Shown: positions 42,364-52,884, numbered from the stretch's first letter. The stretch: 64,000 nucleotides of DNA from Candidatus Cohnella colombiensis (GCA_029203125.1 CP119317.1:2232001-2296000); one strand, 5' to 3'. Notes: a model not told the origin generated them from the sequence alone. Numbers and translations: made by a program.

Positions 42364-44424
42364 TTAATAAATATGGCGGCCGTAATCGTCCGAAATCCCG
42401 GATTTGCGATTAAAGTAAGTGTTCACAATATCACGCCATTCTAAGGCATGCTCCGCTTGATGTATGAGTCGCTCTCGCACTTGCTGATACCTGTCTCTAT
42501 CAATCTTGTTCTCTATTGAATCCCATAATACAATCATATTAGCTGCCCGATCCGCTCCACTGAAATGCGAATCGTAAATATGCTGGATGACCGTCTTACC
42601 GCTCTTTAGCATATGAGTATACGGGACATGGTGGAAAAACAGCAGTAGCTCATCCGGACAGTGCTCAGTCGTTTCGAATATTTGCGATACTGGAGAATGG
42701 TATTGCCCAGTGTATCCTGTTCCAGATTGCATAGAACGGTCGACTCCTATCCCATTGCAATCCGCATAGTGATAGGTACCCCATTTAGAATATTCATAAC
42801 CATCTATGTTAGGACCGTAATGATGCCCCGGTTCGACCATCCAACCCACACCAAGTGGTGATGTATATTGTTCGTATATCTCGTAAGAACTAAGAAGTAT
42901 CTCAAGAATAACTCGCTCTAATTCGTCTTCCGATCCGAATGTCATCCGTATCCATTCCTGCGCTATCTGTTCTGAGCTTAAACTCGAATTCCACGCTAGG
43001 CGTGCATAACCGTACCAATTAGCTTGAGCGAGCACATGACCCGTCCAGTTCGCGTCATTGCCAATATTCGCAACCGCGGCTAATCCTCCCCGCTTTCTTC
43101 CAGATAAGGTGCCACTTGCAGCCTTCGAGACGGTCGAACCTTCCCCTTGTGCGTAGGTGTCGAAATCAAGTACCTGTTTCCACTGTGGAACCAAATAACA
43201 GAGATGCCTCTGTTGTCCCGTATACTCCTGAGTGATCTGTAGCTCCAGTAATTGATTTGTTCTCTTTAACCCACCGAACAATGGGGATGCGGGCTCTCTG
43301 ACTTGAAAATCCATGGGTCCATTTTTGATCTGCAGCAAAACGTTATCTCGGAAAGTGCCGTCTAGAGGCATGAAATGATCGTAAGCAGCACGTGCCCGAT
43401 CCGTCGTACGATCTCGCCAATCCTGCATACAGTTATAGACGAAACAGCGCCATATGACTTCGCCTCCAAATGGTTGCAACGCATCAGCTAGCATGTTCGC
43501 GCCATCCGCATGAGTTCGCCCATAGGTGAATGGACCAGGCCGAAACTCTGAATCTGCTTTGACAAGAAATCCGCCGAAATCGGGAATGTAGCGATAGATG
43601 TCCTTCGTCGCATCATTCCACCAGGAAGAAACTTCAGGCATTAATGGGTCCGCAGTGTCCAGCCCACCAAGCTCCATCGGACTCGCAAAATTGATGCTTA
43701 AATAAAGGCGAATACCATAACTTCGGAAGACACTCGCTACTTTCGCTACCTCGGGTAAGAACTGTTCCGTAATGAGCTTCGATTCGTGAGAATGTACATT
43801 TACGTTATTAATCGCAACCGCGTTGATTGCCACTGATGCCAGCAATCTGGCATAGTCACGAATACGATCAAGCTCACCGGTGAATTGCATGTCGCGAAAA
43901 AAAATGCTGTTGCCAGCATACCCACGCTCAATGGACCCATCCATGTTATCCCAATGATCGATCATACGTAGGCTATTGTCTGGAATTTCCCGAATCTTAA
44001 GCTTCTTGATGCAATCCCCTGTTTGCAGTAGCCGGATAAAATGAAAAGTGGCATATAACACACCTTGATCTGTAGCCGCCGATAGATAGATTTTACCGTC
44101 GTCTGAAGTGTGAATGACATAACCCTCTTCACCAAGCTCATCGAAATCGTATATACTCGTCAACCAATCAAATAGCTTCGAACTACCGAAGGTACCGATT
44201 ACGATCCCTAACCCTTGCACTAGGATCTCGCTCTGCGGTGGCTCTCCGAGCATTTGAGTAAGTGCATGCATCAGTTCTTTCCGCGCAGTTTCGTTTAACT
44301 CCGTTTTCCCAATAACAACCATACTTGAGCACCGCTCTGAATAGACTTTTCGTAATTCGTTGTTATCTATGAACTTATAACCCAACCAACAATCATAACT
44401 GCTTGGACTACTTATTCGAGCCAT
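42364..44424 (-). CDS. aguA: Alpha-glucuronidase, GH67
   Basis: 686-residue cytoplasmic enzyme (no signal peptide) that removes 4-O-methylglucuronic acid from the non-reducing-end xylose of aldouronates. Family motifs: RGYAGNSIFF, KADSEFRPGPFTYGRTHADGAN, IKNGPMDFQVREPASPLFGG and EYTGQQRHLCYL. Catalytic residues align by spacing: E293 (acid), and D372 and E400 (79 and 107 residues on, as in the Geobacillus enzyme). GGTGG precedes the start. It follows the GH8 enzyme and the importer genes, as in the aldouronate-utilisation cluster of Paenibacillus sp. JDR-2. Confidence 0.95.
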   Translation of the reverse strand: MARISSPSSYDCWLGYKFIDNNELRKVYSERCSSMVVIGKTELNETARKELMHALTQMLGEPPQSEILVQGLGIVIGTFGSSKLFDWLTSIYDFDELGEEGYVIHTSDDGKIYLSAATDQGVLYATFHFIRLLQTGDCIKKLKIREIPDNSLRMIDHWDNMDGSIERGYAGNSIFFRDMQFTGELDRIRDYARLLASVAINAVAINNVNVHSHESKLITEQFLPEVAKVASVFRSYGIRLYLSINFASPMELGGLDTADPLMPEVSSWWNDATKDIYRYIPDFGGFLVKADSEFRPGPFTYGRTHADGANMLADALQPFGGEVIWRCFVYNCMQDWRDRTTDRARAAYDHFMPLDGTFRDNVLLQIKNGPMDFQVREPASPLFGGLKRTNQLLELQITQEYTGQQRHLCYLVPQWKQVLDFDTYAQGEGSTVSKAASGTLSGRKRGGLAAVANIGNDANWTGHVLAQANWYGYARLAWNSSLSSEQIAQEWIRMTFGSEDELERVILEILLSSYEIYEQYTSPLGVGWMVEPGHHYGPNIDGYEYSKWGTYHYADCNGIGVDRSMQSGTGYTGQYHSPVSQIFETTEHCPDELLLFFHHVPYTHMLKSGKTVIQHIYDSHFSGADRAANMIVLWDSIENKIDRDRYQQVRERLIHQAEHALEWRDIVNTYFNRKSGISDDYGRHIY

Positions 44425-44520
44425 AATTGCAAAACCACCTTTATTTTCTGATAGATCAAATAGAGCCCCTGTTTGACGGAGACTCCATTCTCTCTCATAA
44501 CTATAGGTCTACCCCATTGC

Positions 44521-45660
44521 TTACCAAATCCGGAAGTGTCCACTTAAGGCTAATAGGGCAAATAAATAAAGACAATTATCGTAGTATCGTCGGTTTCCTT
44601 CGCGTACAGGTGTATTCCAGAACAGCTCTACGCTCGCCCGCGCATAGGTACCTTCCGGATAAGCTAGCGACGCCATGGCGTTTGTAGCAACAAGACCAAC
44701 AGGATGAAGAGATTTTTCCTCGAACGGCTTCCCCGAGATCGTATAGCGTCTATAATCATCTGGGTGTTTGTTCGCGAAGAAGGACTGGATACAATCCACT
44801 TCCTTACGCATCCATCCACTCGTGCCAAACCATTCGGCATCTAGACCGATATTGGCAGCAACGCGATAGGAATCACTGAAGAAATGTCCAAAGCCGCGTT
44901 CATCGTTTGGTGATCCATCGTAGTATGCATATTCCGGCGCTAGCCCTGTTACAGGGTGGCATGCTTGCGTTAAAAACTGTCTGCTTGCAACAGCAGCTTC
45001 ATTCCAAAACTGCCGATCCGCTTCATTCGCCCACAGAGCGAACAGCTCATAGAAATGTGGGAGATGATAGGACGGGTCAGTAAACTCACAGTTCGGGACG
45101 AATTTAATGAGATGATTGCTCCTATTCCACATGGGATATCCTTTGCCATCTTCACCATTATGCACACAGTCGTGAAGTAACGCTCGTGCCTTTACGCCAT
45201 AATCTAGCGGCGACGATTGATCGCCCCAACGATGCGAGGCGAACAAAAGTGCTAGAGCGAAATACTCCTCCCCATCTGGAGCTGGCCCGTTGGCACGTTT
45301 TGTCCCATCTGTATTGCAGGACCAGGCAAAATACCCTTTATTCTCTCCAGAAGTCATGTACATATAGAGAGATGCCCATCGCCAAAGCCGATCGAACACA
45401 TCCTTCTTGTCGAGCTGTACAGCCATCATCATGCCATAAGACATGCCTTCCGTACGAACATCGAGATTTCCAGTGTCGAGGATATATCCCATCTCATTGC
45501 CTACAGGATAATAGATTCTCGTAGCTTCATTGTCGCCGAACAGCTGCTCCCAGGTTAATTCGAGTTTGACAGCAATTAGGTCTTCACTATATCCATAATC
45601 AAGCAGCAAGTTGCGATAATGACCTGTTTGATAGGCGCCCATCCTATTCAAGTTATTCAT
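44521..45660 (-). CDS. Reducing-end xylose-releasing exo-oligoxylanase, GH8
   Basis: 379 residues, no signal peptide, so it acts in the cytoplasm on imported xylo-oligosaccharides, releasing xylose from the reducing end. The GH8 motifs RTEGMSYGMMMAVQLDKKDVFDRLW and GPAPDGEEYFALALLFASHRWG are present. E71 (acid) and D263 (in FFSDSYRV) fall at the positions matching E70 and D263 of the Bacillus halodurans Rex enzyme. GGAG precedes the start by 5 bases. It takes the place of the intracellular GH10/GH43 enzymes found in related clusters. Confidence 0.92.
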   Translation of the reverse strand: MNNLNRMGAYQTGHYRNLLLDYGYSEDLIAVKLELTWEQLFGDNEATRIYYPVGNEMGYILDTGNLDVRTEGMSYGMMMAVQLDKKDVFDRLWRWASLYMYMTSGENKGYFAWSCNTDGTKRANGPAPDGEEYFALALLFASHRWGDQSSPLDYGVKARALLHDCVHNGEDGKGYPMWNRSNHLIKFVPNCEFTDPSYHLPHFYELFALWANEADRQFWNEAAVASRQFLTQACHPVTGLAPEYAYYDGSPNDERGFGHFFSDSYRVAANIGLDAEWFGTSGWMRKEVDCIQSFFANKHPDDYRRYTISGKPFEEKSLHPVGLVATNAMASLAYPEGTYARASVELFWNTPVREGNRRYYDNCLYLFALLALSGHFRIW

Positions 45661-45662
45661 TA

Positions 45663-46580
45663 TTACTCCTTCACGCCTCCCAATGTCATGCCTTTGACGA
45701 AATATCTTTGCAGGAACGGGTAGATCATAATAATCGGTGCGCTTGCAACAATCGTCATTGTAGACCGTATTGCAGTAGGTGTTACAAAATTAGTAGCTGC
45801 CCCTCCTGAACCATCCATACTGCCCGAACCAGAAATCGATGCATTGGAGTTCTGAAGCATCTTCATCAATTCATATTGGAGGGTACTTAAATCAAGATAC
45901 CGAGAATTATAAAGGAACACATCGAACCAAGAGTTCCATTGATAGACTGCGGTGAACAGCGATGTTGTCGCTAATACAGGCATAGACAACGGTAGCACAA
46001 TCCGCATGAATGTTGTAAACTCGCCTCCGCCATCTATTCGAGCCGATTCCAGTATACCTTCAGGCAGTTGCTCGATGAATGAACGGATGACGATAATATT
46101 AAAGACACCAATGATTCCTGGGATAATATAAACCCAGAAGCTACCCATTAAATTGAGCTCACGAATGAGTAGAAAGTTAGGGATCAAGCCCCCGTTGAAA
46201 TACATCGTGAGGACGAATGCAAGTGTAACAAACTTTCTAAGCACAAAATCAGGTCTGCTAATTGTATACGCAACCATGGCACAGCAGAACGTAGAGATCA
46301 CAGTCCCTAGAATCGTACGCGCCGCTGAAATGAAAGTCGCATGAACGATTGCCCCTTGCTTGAACACATATTCGTAATTTTCCCAGGTCCATACACGAGG
46401 CCAAACATAAATACCGCCTTTAATTGAATCCATCGCATCATTCATTGAAACTGCAAACATATTAACGAATGGATATAATGTAACAATCATCAGGAAACAC
46501 ATAAAAACATAGTTTGCTAAATCGAACACCCGATCGCCCGTAGATAAACGATATTTGATATTGCTATTCGTCTTCGCCAT
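45663..46580 (-). CDS. ytcP: ABC sugar transporter permease, YtcP/LplC type (cluster B)
   Basis: 305 residues with six membrane segments. The EAA loop is ESARIDGGGEFTTFMRIVLPLSMPV, and the C-terminus PFLQRYFVKGMTLGGVKE is typical of the YtcP/LplC group. Start 46580 has AAGGGGG 9 bases upstream; the frame is open further upstream, overlapping lplB. It imports aldouronates or xylo-oligosaccharides with LplB and the binding protein. Confidence 0.93.
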   Translation of the reverse strand: MAKTNSNIKYRLSTGDRVFDLANYVFMCFLMIVTLYPFVNMFAVSMNDAMDSIKGGIYVWPRVWTWENYEYVFKQGAIVHATFISAARTILGTVISTFCCAMVAYTISRPDFVLRKFVTLAFVLTMYFNGGLIPNFLLIRELNLMGSFWVYIIPGIIGVFNIIVIRSFIEQLPEGILESARIDGGGEFTTFMRIVLPLSMPVLATTSLFTAVYQWNSWFDVFLYNSRYLDLSTLQYELMKMLQNSNASISGSGSMDGSGGAATNFVTPTAIRSTMTIVASAPIIMIYPFLQRYFVKGMTLGGVKE

Positions 46581-46593
46581 TTCGTTATCCCCC

Positions 46594-47568
46594 TTAGAAC
46601 AATCGGTCCTGTCCCATACGCTTCGCGAGATGATTGGCAGAGAACAGTAAGACCACACTGATGACTGTCTTAAATATGCCCGCAGCGGTAGAAAGTGAAA
46701 AATTGCCCAATTTCATGCCATATTTGAGAATAAATATTTCAAGATTTTCAGAATAGTCAATATTAGTTCCATTCCCCAGCAAATATTGTGGCTCGAATCC
46801 GGTTTCCATAATTTGACCAATATTAAGTATAATTAGAATGATAATAACAGGTCTGATACCTGGCAATGTTACATGCCAAATTCTCTGGAAACGTCCCGCA
46901 CCATCAATCTCTGCCGCTTCATATTGCGCGGGGTCAATGGTTGTTAATGCAGCTAGGTAAATAATCGTATTCCAACCTACGTTTTTCCAAACTTCAGTGG
47001 ACCCGATTATACCCCAGAAATATTTCCCTTCGCCAAGCCAAAAGACGTTTTCACTTATGAGGCCTGATCCTAACAAAATCTTGTTAAGAATGCCTCCATC
47101 AACGTCCAATGTCGATTGGACAATCGTTGCGGCTACTACCCATGAAATAAAATGTGGTAAATAACTAACCGTCTGAACCACACGTTTGAAAATAATACCC
47201 TTCAGTTCATTAAGAAGAATGGCTAGTGTAATCGCTGTAACGAAACCAAGTACAAAGTTGATAGAGCTCATCGCAAGCGTATTACGCAACACTGTTAAAA
47301 AGCGATCATCCGAGAACATAAAATTGAATTGCTTGAATCCAACCCACGTTTGGTCATTGAATGATTTCGCGGGTTTATAGTTTTGAAAAGCAATTGTCCA
47401 ACCCCACAGTGGCACATATTTAAACACAAATAACCAGATTAGAAACGGAACAGACATAAAAACGAGCGTTTTTTGTTTGATCAGCTTCCGAAGGAATAGA
47501 CTAAGTCCGGATGTCCTGCCTAGAGGCAACGGGTCAATTGATGTATCGAGTTCGGAGTTTCTTATCAT
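46594..47568 (-). CDS. lplB: ABC sugar transporter permease, LplB type (cluster B)
   Basis: 324 residues with six membrane segments: FLIWLFVFKYVPLWGWTIAFQNYKPAKSF opening and EAA loop EAAEIDGAGRFQRIWHVTLPGIRPV. It belongs to the LplB/YteP group that pairs with YtcP. AGAGGTG precedes the start. The cluster has no ATPase gene; an MsmX-type shared ATPase is expected. Confidence 0.93.
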   Translation of the reverse strand: MIRNSELDTSIDPLPLGRTSGLSLFLRKLIKQKTLVFMSVPFLIWLFVFKYVPLWGWTIAFQNYKPAKSFNDQTWVGFKQFNFMFSDDRFLTVLRNTLAMSSINFVLGFVTAITLAILLNELKGIIFKRVVQTVSYLPHFISWVVAATIVQSTLDVDGGILNKILLGSGLISENVFWLGEGKYFWGIIGSTEVWKNVGWNTIIYLAALTTIDPAQYEAAEIDGAGRFQRIWHVTLPGIRPVIIILIILNIGQIMETGFEPQYLLGNGTNIDYSENLEIFILKYGMKLGNFSLSTAAGIFKTVISVVLLFSANHLAKRMGQDRLF

Positions 47569-47623
47569 AGTGGTCGCACCTCTCTCTTGTTACCTAACTC
47601 AACCGGGTTCGAGTTATGAAATC

Positions 47624-47669
47624 GGATAGAGCCGGAATCCGTATAGGCTCCGGGCTCCGGCTCTTATCC
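47624..47669 (-). terminator. Intercistronic hairpin after the binding-protein gene
   Basis: GGATAGAGCCGGA pairs with TCCGGCTCTTATCC with one bulge, starting 4 bases past the stop and lacking a T-run. Such hairpins often stabilise the highly expressed binding-protein mRNA and lower read-through into the permease genes. Confidence 0.6.
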
Positions 47670-47673
47670 TAAA

Positions 47674-49401
47674 TCAGTTACCTCTAATCTTTGCAACCTT
47701 ATCTTTGATTAACTCTGTCATCGTTTGCTCATATTCTGCAACCGGCAACTTACTGTATTCATTTAAATATTCGTCCCAATAAGCATCGAACTTACTTGGA
47801 TCAGCTAGAACAATTTTCGCAAAATATTTACGTTGAACATCTGGCTTTTTCGCTGTGTATATTTGTGCTTGCGATCCTTGCTCAAGCGCGATACTCCAAG
47901 CAGGATACCATGGACGATCGTCTGGAATAGCGAACATTTGAGTGAAAGTCTGAACACCATACTTAGCTAAACGCTCTTTGACAGCTGGTGTAAAGGATAA
48001 CGCAGCAACTTCAGGCTGACGGGAAGGATCCGACGCGTTGCCATCTGATAATGTAGAGCCTTGTGCATACATCGGCCAATAGTACTGGAAGTGGCCTAAA
48101 CCAACATCACGGTTATAATCGTTATCTTTCAACTTATCGATCTGTTCTTGAGTTCTGTAAAGACGACCGCTCGCATCTTTCTCGTACGTCTTGCCTAGAA
48201 TTCCCCAGTGAGTGAGAATTTGATTTTCTTCTTTTAGCATGTTATCGAAGAATTGAATGATACGTACTGGATCCTGAGCTTTCACAGTAATCCCAATCCC
48301 ACGATTATTAATGAAGGAATCTGGATCAATGTACTGATCTTTAATGCCTTCATCGAATACGATTGGCAATGGGAAATATCCAAGTGAATCATCCCCGCCA
48401 TTGTTTACCGCATCAGCTGCGATCGTTTGGTTCGCTTGGTTAACTTGCCAGCCATAATCGAAGAATCCCAATACTTTACCAGAAGTAATCTTTGCCAAGT
48501 ATTGATCGTAGTTATCAACGAATGAGGACTTGTCGAACAGACCCTTTGAGTTAAGATCATTCAACTTCTGTAACCAACGCTTCGTGCCGTCATTTGTCGC
48601 ATAAATTTTGGCATCCATCGTTTTCAAGTCGACTTGAACTTCACCATCATTCGGATATCCTTGCAAGTGATTCGGTGGATTCGTTGTAGCGAAGAAACGC
48701 CAGTCATGTGTTAAGCTCATAAAGCCTGTTAACTTATCACTCTTATGGTTGTTAGCATAAGTCTCAATTAAATTGAAATATTCATCGAACGTCTTTATTT
48801 TCGGATAACCTGCTTCTTCCAATACCCGATTTTGAATCCAAAATGCTCCTTGATCAATTACCGAGTTAGGCGTATATTCTCCAACTAACGGACTGAACGG
48901 TAAGAAGTAAATATTGCCGTCAGCTGCTTTCATGAGATTAAAAAATTTACCATATACTCTCTTGATGTTCGGACCGTATTGTTCGATCAAATCGTTCAGT
49001 GGGATGAATGCCCCTGCTTCGAGGATTTTATCGATTCCAATATCCGGCTGCATAACATCTGGATAGTCATTACTAGCGATCATTGTTCCGATCTTCGTAT
49101 CCAGGTCACCAACCAAATACTCGATCTTGAAGTTGACACCTGTCTGATCTTCCAAAATTTTTCCGACATCAGTTTGATTAGTATCCGTATCTTTGTTTGC
49201 TGTCGCGTTGAAGTAAGTGAAAGTCACAGGGTCTAACTTAGGCTCCTCACTTGGACTTGGCGAATCAGACGCATTCTCCGTGGAGCTGCTTGCACTCGGT
49301 GTGGTGCTGTTTGATGAATTGTTTTTGCTACTAGAGCATCCGATAACAGAAATTACTAGCACAACGGTGAATGCACTCAATAGCCATTTTTTCAATTTCA
49401 A
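47674..49401 (-). CDS. lplA: ABC transporter substrate-binding lipoprotein, LplA type (cluster B)
   Basis: 575 residues, TTG start with AAAGGGG 7 bases upstream. Signal LKLKKWLLSAFTVVLVISVIGC with lipobox VIGC, a Ser-rich linker, and a large binding-protein fold of the LplA/YtcQ group (VTFTYFNATANKDTDTNQTDVGKILEDQTG, NDYPDVMQPDIGIDKILEAGAF, KVLGFFDYGWQVNQANQT). It likely captures aldouronates or xylo-oligosaccharides. A promoter with an overlapping cre lies directly upstream. Confidence 0.92.
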   Translation of the reverse strand: MKLKKWLLSAFTVVLVISVIGCSSSKNNSSNSTTPSASSSTENASDSPSPSEEPKLDPVTFTYFNATANKDTDTNQTDVGKILEDQTGVNFKIEYLVGDLDTKIGTMIASNDYPDVMQPDIGIDKILEAGAFIPLNDLIEQYGPNIKRVYGKFFNLMKAADGNIYFLPFSPLVGEYTPNSVIDQGAFWIQNRVLEEAGYPKIKTFDEYFNLIETYANNHKSDKLTGFMSLTHDWRFFATTNPPNHLQGYPNDGEVQVDLKTMDAKIYATNDGTKRWLQKLNDLNSKGLFDKSSFVDNYDQYLAKITSGKVLGFFDYGWQVNQANQTIAADAVNNGGDDSLGYFPLPIVFDEGIKDQYIDPDSFINNRGIGITVKAQDPVRIIQFFDNMLKEENQILTHWGILGKTYEKDASGRLYRTQEQIDKLKDNDYNRDVGLGHFQYYWPMYAQGSTLSDGNASDPSRQPEVAALSFTPAVKERLAKYGVQTFTQMFAIPDDRPWYPAWSIALEQGSQAQIYTAKKPDVQRKYFAKIVLADPSKFDAYWDEYLNEYSKLPVAEYEQTMTELIKDKVAKIRGN

Positions 49402-49429
49402 TGTTATACCCCTTTCTAGACTCTTTTTT

Positions 49430-49468
49430 TGTAAGCGCTTTTATAATGCAACTTAAGTATACAGTCAG
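49430..49468 (-). promoter_or_regulatory. Sigma-A promoter with overlapping cre site
   Basis: Minus strand: -35 CTGACT (plus 49463-49468), 17-base spacer, -10 TATAAA (49440-49445). The cre-like TGTAAGCGCTTTTA (49430-49443) covers the -10. CcpA bound there would block the promoter, giving glucose repression of the importer and hydrolase genes. Confidence 0.72.
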
Positions 49469-49514
49469 GGGTTTTCTTTGTTTACCCGATAAACTATATA
49501 TCGCACTTTGGAAA

Positions 49515-51251
49515 TTAAAGAGGATGGTTTATCTCAATCTCAAACGTTGTCCCCATACCTTGTTCGCTACTTATTTCGAATCGAACGAGATCCCCATAGA
49601 ACAGCTTTAACCTCAAATATACATTTTGTACGCCGATTCTTTCGCCAATCTCCTCGCTGTATCGGAGGTTATCGAGCAACTCATTTAACTTATCCTGTGG
49701 AATACCTACCCCATTATCACGGACTGTAAATTTCGTGCCCGCTTTTGTTTTGTTCACACATATCGAAATCAGACCTGATGTTTTCAATGGCTCAATACCA
49801 TGAATACTTGCATTCTCAACAAGAGGCTGTAATGTCATCTTCGGAATTAAATCCGTCAGACATTCCTGATCCACTTCGATGCGATAATCCAGCTTATCTC
49901 CAAAGCGATATTTTTGAATTTGCAGATAGCTTTCAACTAGGTCCAGTTCATCCTTCACCGTCACCTGATCTTTACCCCAAGTGAGTGACTTACGGAATAT
50001 TTTGGCCATATGACTGATTATCTTCGCCGTCTCCTCTTCGGATTTCATCAGACTCCTCATCCGGATCGTTTCAAGCGAATTAAAGAGAAAATGGGGATTA
50101 ATCTGACTCTGTAGTGCATGAAGTTGAGATTGGTTACGTTTTAATTCAAGCTCCTTCTTCTGAATGTCGGCCATGTAAACATCACTTATGAGACTCTTAA
50201 TCTGTAACGTCATTCGATTGAATTCCATCGTAAGCTGGCCAATCTCATCCTTAGTCTCCTCGTTGTCGATCGTCTCAAAAATGTGGTTCTTTACTCGTTT
50301 CATCTGCTTGAGAATTCGTATGATGCGTACATTCAATGAGCGTGTAAACCAAATGATGATCAAGGAAGGAATAACGACGTTCGGGATCGCCATATAGATT
50401 ACGAATTCCCTTGATTTTCGGACAGCCACCAGCACTTCACTTTCCTGAAACTCTCCTAAAACACGCCAATTACTTAAATATTGAGTATTCGGAAAGTCTT
50501 GTTCCAATATAATAGCGCCCTTCTCTACCTCATCAAATTTATCGTCGGCTCGAGCTATGTCGCCATTGGGAGATGCTTGATAAAGGACAACATCATCAGC
50601 GAGTAAATATACACTACCCTCGAAAGTAACGTTGTTAAATACTTGCTTAATAAACTCAGGATGTATATCAATCTTCAAAGCTTTCGCATATCGAGCTTTA
50701 GCAGTTGAACTACTCAGCTTTCTGACGATACTGATCGTTGGTTGAACAGTTGCGGTCAAATCCTGCACGATAATGGGGTTCAACGTATTCGACTCTTCTA
50801 GCCGCTTATACCATTCTTGCTCTTGCGTCGATTTTGAGAATGGAAGAACATGTCCTCCATAAATAATCGTATCATTGTTTGTGTATAGGGTTATTTGTAT
50901 GGCTCTATACACAGGCGTATACTTTTCCAGCATGCTCGTAATATAGGAGTGGTAATTAATAACGTAATCCGAAGATTGTTCGTATTGTTGATCCAAATAT
51001 TCATTTAAAATTGTATCATTGTATAGAACGGATGAAATTCCGATTACCGTATCGATCTGATACTTGAACTCGTTGCGCATCTGCTCGATGGCCAAAGAGA
51101 GATCCTGAAGCTTCTGCTTCTTAACGTTATTCGTCGTAATATTATAAAAGATAACATTTGTGAGGATAACAGGGACGAACACAGATAAAAAGTAAATGAT
51201 CAGCATTTTGTTCCTAAGTCTTATATTATTCAAGTTGCCCTGCAACCTCAT
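49515..51251 (-). CDS. Sensor histidine kinase, YesM type (cluster B)
   Basis: 578 residues. Membrane segments at about 15-36 and 282-302 flank a sensor domain (about 37-280). A HAMP-like segment and the kinase core follow: LQSQINPHFLFNSLETIRMRS with the phosphorylated His, LQPLVENASIHGIEPLK (N box) and FTVRDNGVGIP (G1). GGGGAG lies upstream of the start. It works with the YesN regulator whose gene ends 25 bases upstream. In Paenibacillus such pairs switch on xylan-utilisation genes; the ligand is unproven. Confidence 0.92.
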   Translation of the reverse strand: MRLQGNLNNIRLRNKMLIIYFLSVFVPVILTNVIFYNITTNNVKKQKLQDLSLAIEQMRNEFKYQIDTVIGISSVLYNDTILNEYLDQQYEQSSDYVINYHSYITSMLEKYTPVYRAIQITLYTNNDTIIYGGHVLPFSKSTQEQEWYKRLEESNTLNPIIVQDLTATVQPTISIVRKLSSSTAKARYAKALKIDIHPEFIKQVFNNVTFEGSVYLLADDVVLYQASPNGDIARADDKFDEVEKGAIILEQDFPNTQYLSNWRVLGEFQESEVLVAVRKSREFVIYMAIPNVVIPSLIIIWFTRSLNVRIIRILKQMKRVKNHIFETIDNEETKDEIGQLTMEFNRMTLQIKSLISDVYMADIQKKELELKRNQSQLHALQSQINPHFLFNSLETIRMRSLMKSEEETAKIISHMAKIFRKSLTWGKDQVTVKDELDLVESYLQIQKYRFGDKLDYRIEVDQECLTDLIPKMTLQPLVENASIHGIEPLKTSGLISICVNKTKAGTKFTVRDNGVGIPQDKLNELLDNLRYSEEIGERIGVQNVYLRLKLFYGDLVRFEISSEQGMGTTFEIEINHPL

Positions 51252-51276
51252 CGCCCCACTCTCTCCCCGTTGCTAT

Positions 51277-52851
51277 TTAGACTTTAGCAAACATGGCGTT
51301 CTTATATTCTGTAGGCGATTTCCCTTCCACCTTCTCAAATTGACATACAAAATAATCTGCATTTCCAAATCCAACGTTCGCAGCTATCTCGTATACCTTA
51401 TTGTTGGTCTGCCTAAGCTGTCTCTTGGCTTCCTGAATTCGGATTTGAAGTAAAAACTCGTTGAAATATAGACCATACGTCTTTTTAAATAGTTGACCTA
51501 CATAAACCGGATTCATGTAGAAATGTTTGGCAATGCTCTTTAAGTTGATATTGCTATCAAAATGGCTCTCGATATAGCTCTTGATTTTTCCGATATCACC
51601 ATTTCCAATCTTACTTCGAAGCTCAACGATGTAGGCTCTACATTCAGCTAGAAAATCAATGAGCAGCTTCTTAACTCCTTCAAGTGTTCTTGGTTCATGA
51701 TGCCATTGCCTAATCGGTTTCAAGGAAACAAGTTGATTCTCATCACCATGCATCGTCTGAATAATTCGGGTAGCCCCATGTACACACCTGGATATCGAGT
51801 CCGTTATCGACTCCAATGCTAATCCTTGCTCTTGAAATGCGGTAAACACACGATCTACAAGCTTCAACATCGCATCGTAATCATGCTCTTCAAGTTGTTC
51901 CATCAATTCTGAAAATAAAGTAGGATCAATTTCCTTGAAGTGCAGTGCAGTATCTTTTGCATCGTCATAGATCGTTACACTGTGTTTATCCATGGCAAAT
52001 TTATATCTCTTCAATTCCTTTGCGGATGCGTAAGAAGCCTTTACTTGGGTAACATTCGTAGACAATGCGCCTACGTATACCTTTGGAACACCTATAATAA
52101 GATTAGCACTCGCTTGAATAAGCTCTTCTGCCCATATTCTAATTTGCTCAGGTTCCCGTTCGGAATGGATGAGAACACCGATTTCTACAGCATTTCTGAC
52201 AGAGACAAATGGCTCATTCTCTTGGTTATATTTTTTTAAAACCTTGCTTACAGTTTCCTTTAATTGCTCCATTTGTCCAATTTTCTGAGACTCGCTTAAG
52301 CTCATTGGCACATCGTTAATTTCCAATGCAACGTAGCGCAATGATTTATCATCTGATAAACCTAATAATTGCGCTGACTCTGATAACATCTTCTCCTCTT
52401 CTTTTCCTAATATAAAGTTTTCGAATATAGATGCTTGAATATAGAACTGTTCCGCCTCAGTCCTGACAGGACTGTTATTTAACATTTGATCAATTCGTTG
52501 TAACGTATCAATAAGCTCATTCTCATCTATCGGCTTTAGCAAGTAATCCTGAACACCATAACGGACCGCTTGCTGAGCGTATTTGAAATCTCCATATCCA
52601 CTAATAATGATGAATTTAATCGTATTTCCGCTACTTTGTCTCACTGCCTGAATCAATTGCAAGCCATCCAGCACAGGCATACGGATATCTGTAATGACGA
52701 CATCCGGCTTATACTGTTCAATTAAAGATAACGCTTCTTCCCCATCCTTTGCTTCACCGACGATCTCGAATCCGAATTTTTCCCAGGGGATAAGACCTAC
52801 AAGACCTTTGCGGGCAAATATTTCATCGTCTACCAAAATGACTTTTCTCAT
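51277..52851 (-). CDS. Response regulator, AraC-type output (YesN-like, cluster B)
   Basis: 524 residues: receiver domain (about 1-120; VILVDDEIFARKGLVGLIPW, Asp in DVVITDIRMPVLDG, DYLLKPIDENEL), a long middle region (about 130-415) and a C-terminal AraC double helix-turn-helix (SYIESHFDSNINLKSIAKHFYMNPVYVGQLFKK, ending GNADYFVCQFEKVEGKSPTEYKN). GGGGGAG precedes the start. It is the first gene of cluster B, so it is probably autoregulated or under CcpA through the cre site 34 bases upstream. Confidence 0.93.
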   Translation of the reverse strand: MRKVILVDDEIFARKGLVGLIPWEKFGFEIVGEAKDGEEALSLIEQYKPDVVITDIRMPVLDGLQLIQAVRQSSGNTIKFIIISGYGDFKYAQQAVRYGVQDYLLKPIDENELIDTLQRIDQMLNNSPVRTEAEQFYIQASIFENFILGKEEEKMLSESAQLLGLSDDKSLRYVALEINDVPMSLSESQKIGQMEQLKETVSKVLKKYNQENEPFVSVRNAVEIGVLIHSEREPEQIRIWAEELIQASANLIIGVPKVYVGALSTNVTQVKASYASAKELKRYKFAMDKHSVTIYDDAKDTALHFKEIDPTLFSELMEQLEEHDYDAMLKLVDRVFTAFQEQGLALESITDSISRCVHGATRIIQTMHGDENQLVSLKPIRQWHHEPRTLEGVKKLLIDFLAECRAYIVELRSKIGNGDIGKIKSYIESHFDSNINLKSIAKHFYMNPVYVGQLFKKTYGLYFNEFLLQIRIQEAKRQLRQTNNKVYEIAANVGFGNADYFVCQFEKVEGKSPTEYKNAMFAKV

Positions 52852-52884
52852 TTTTACTCCCCCGCTTCGTATATGAATCGGAAT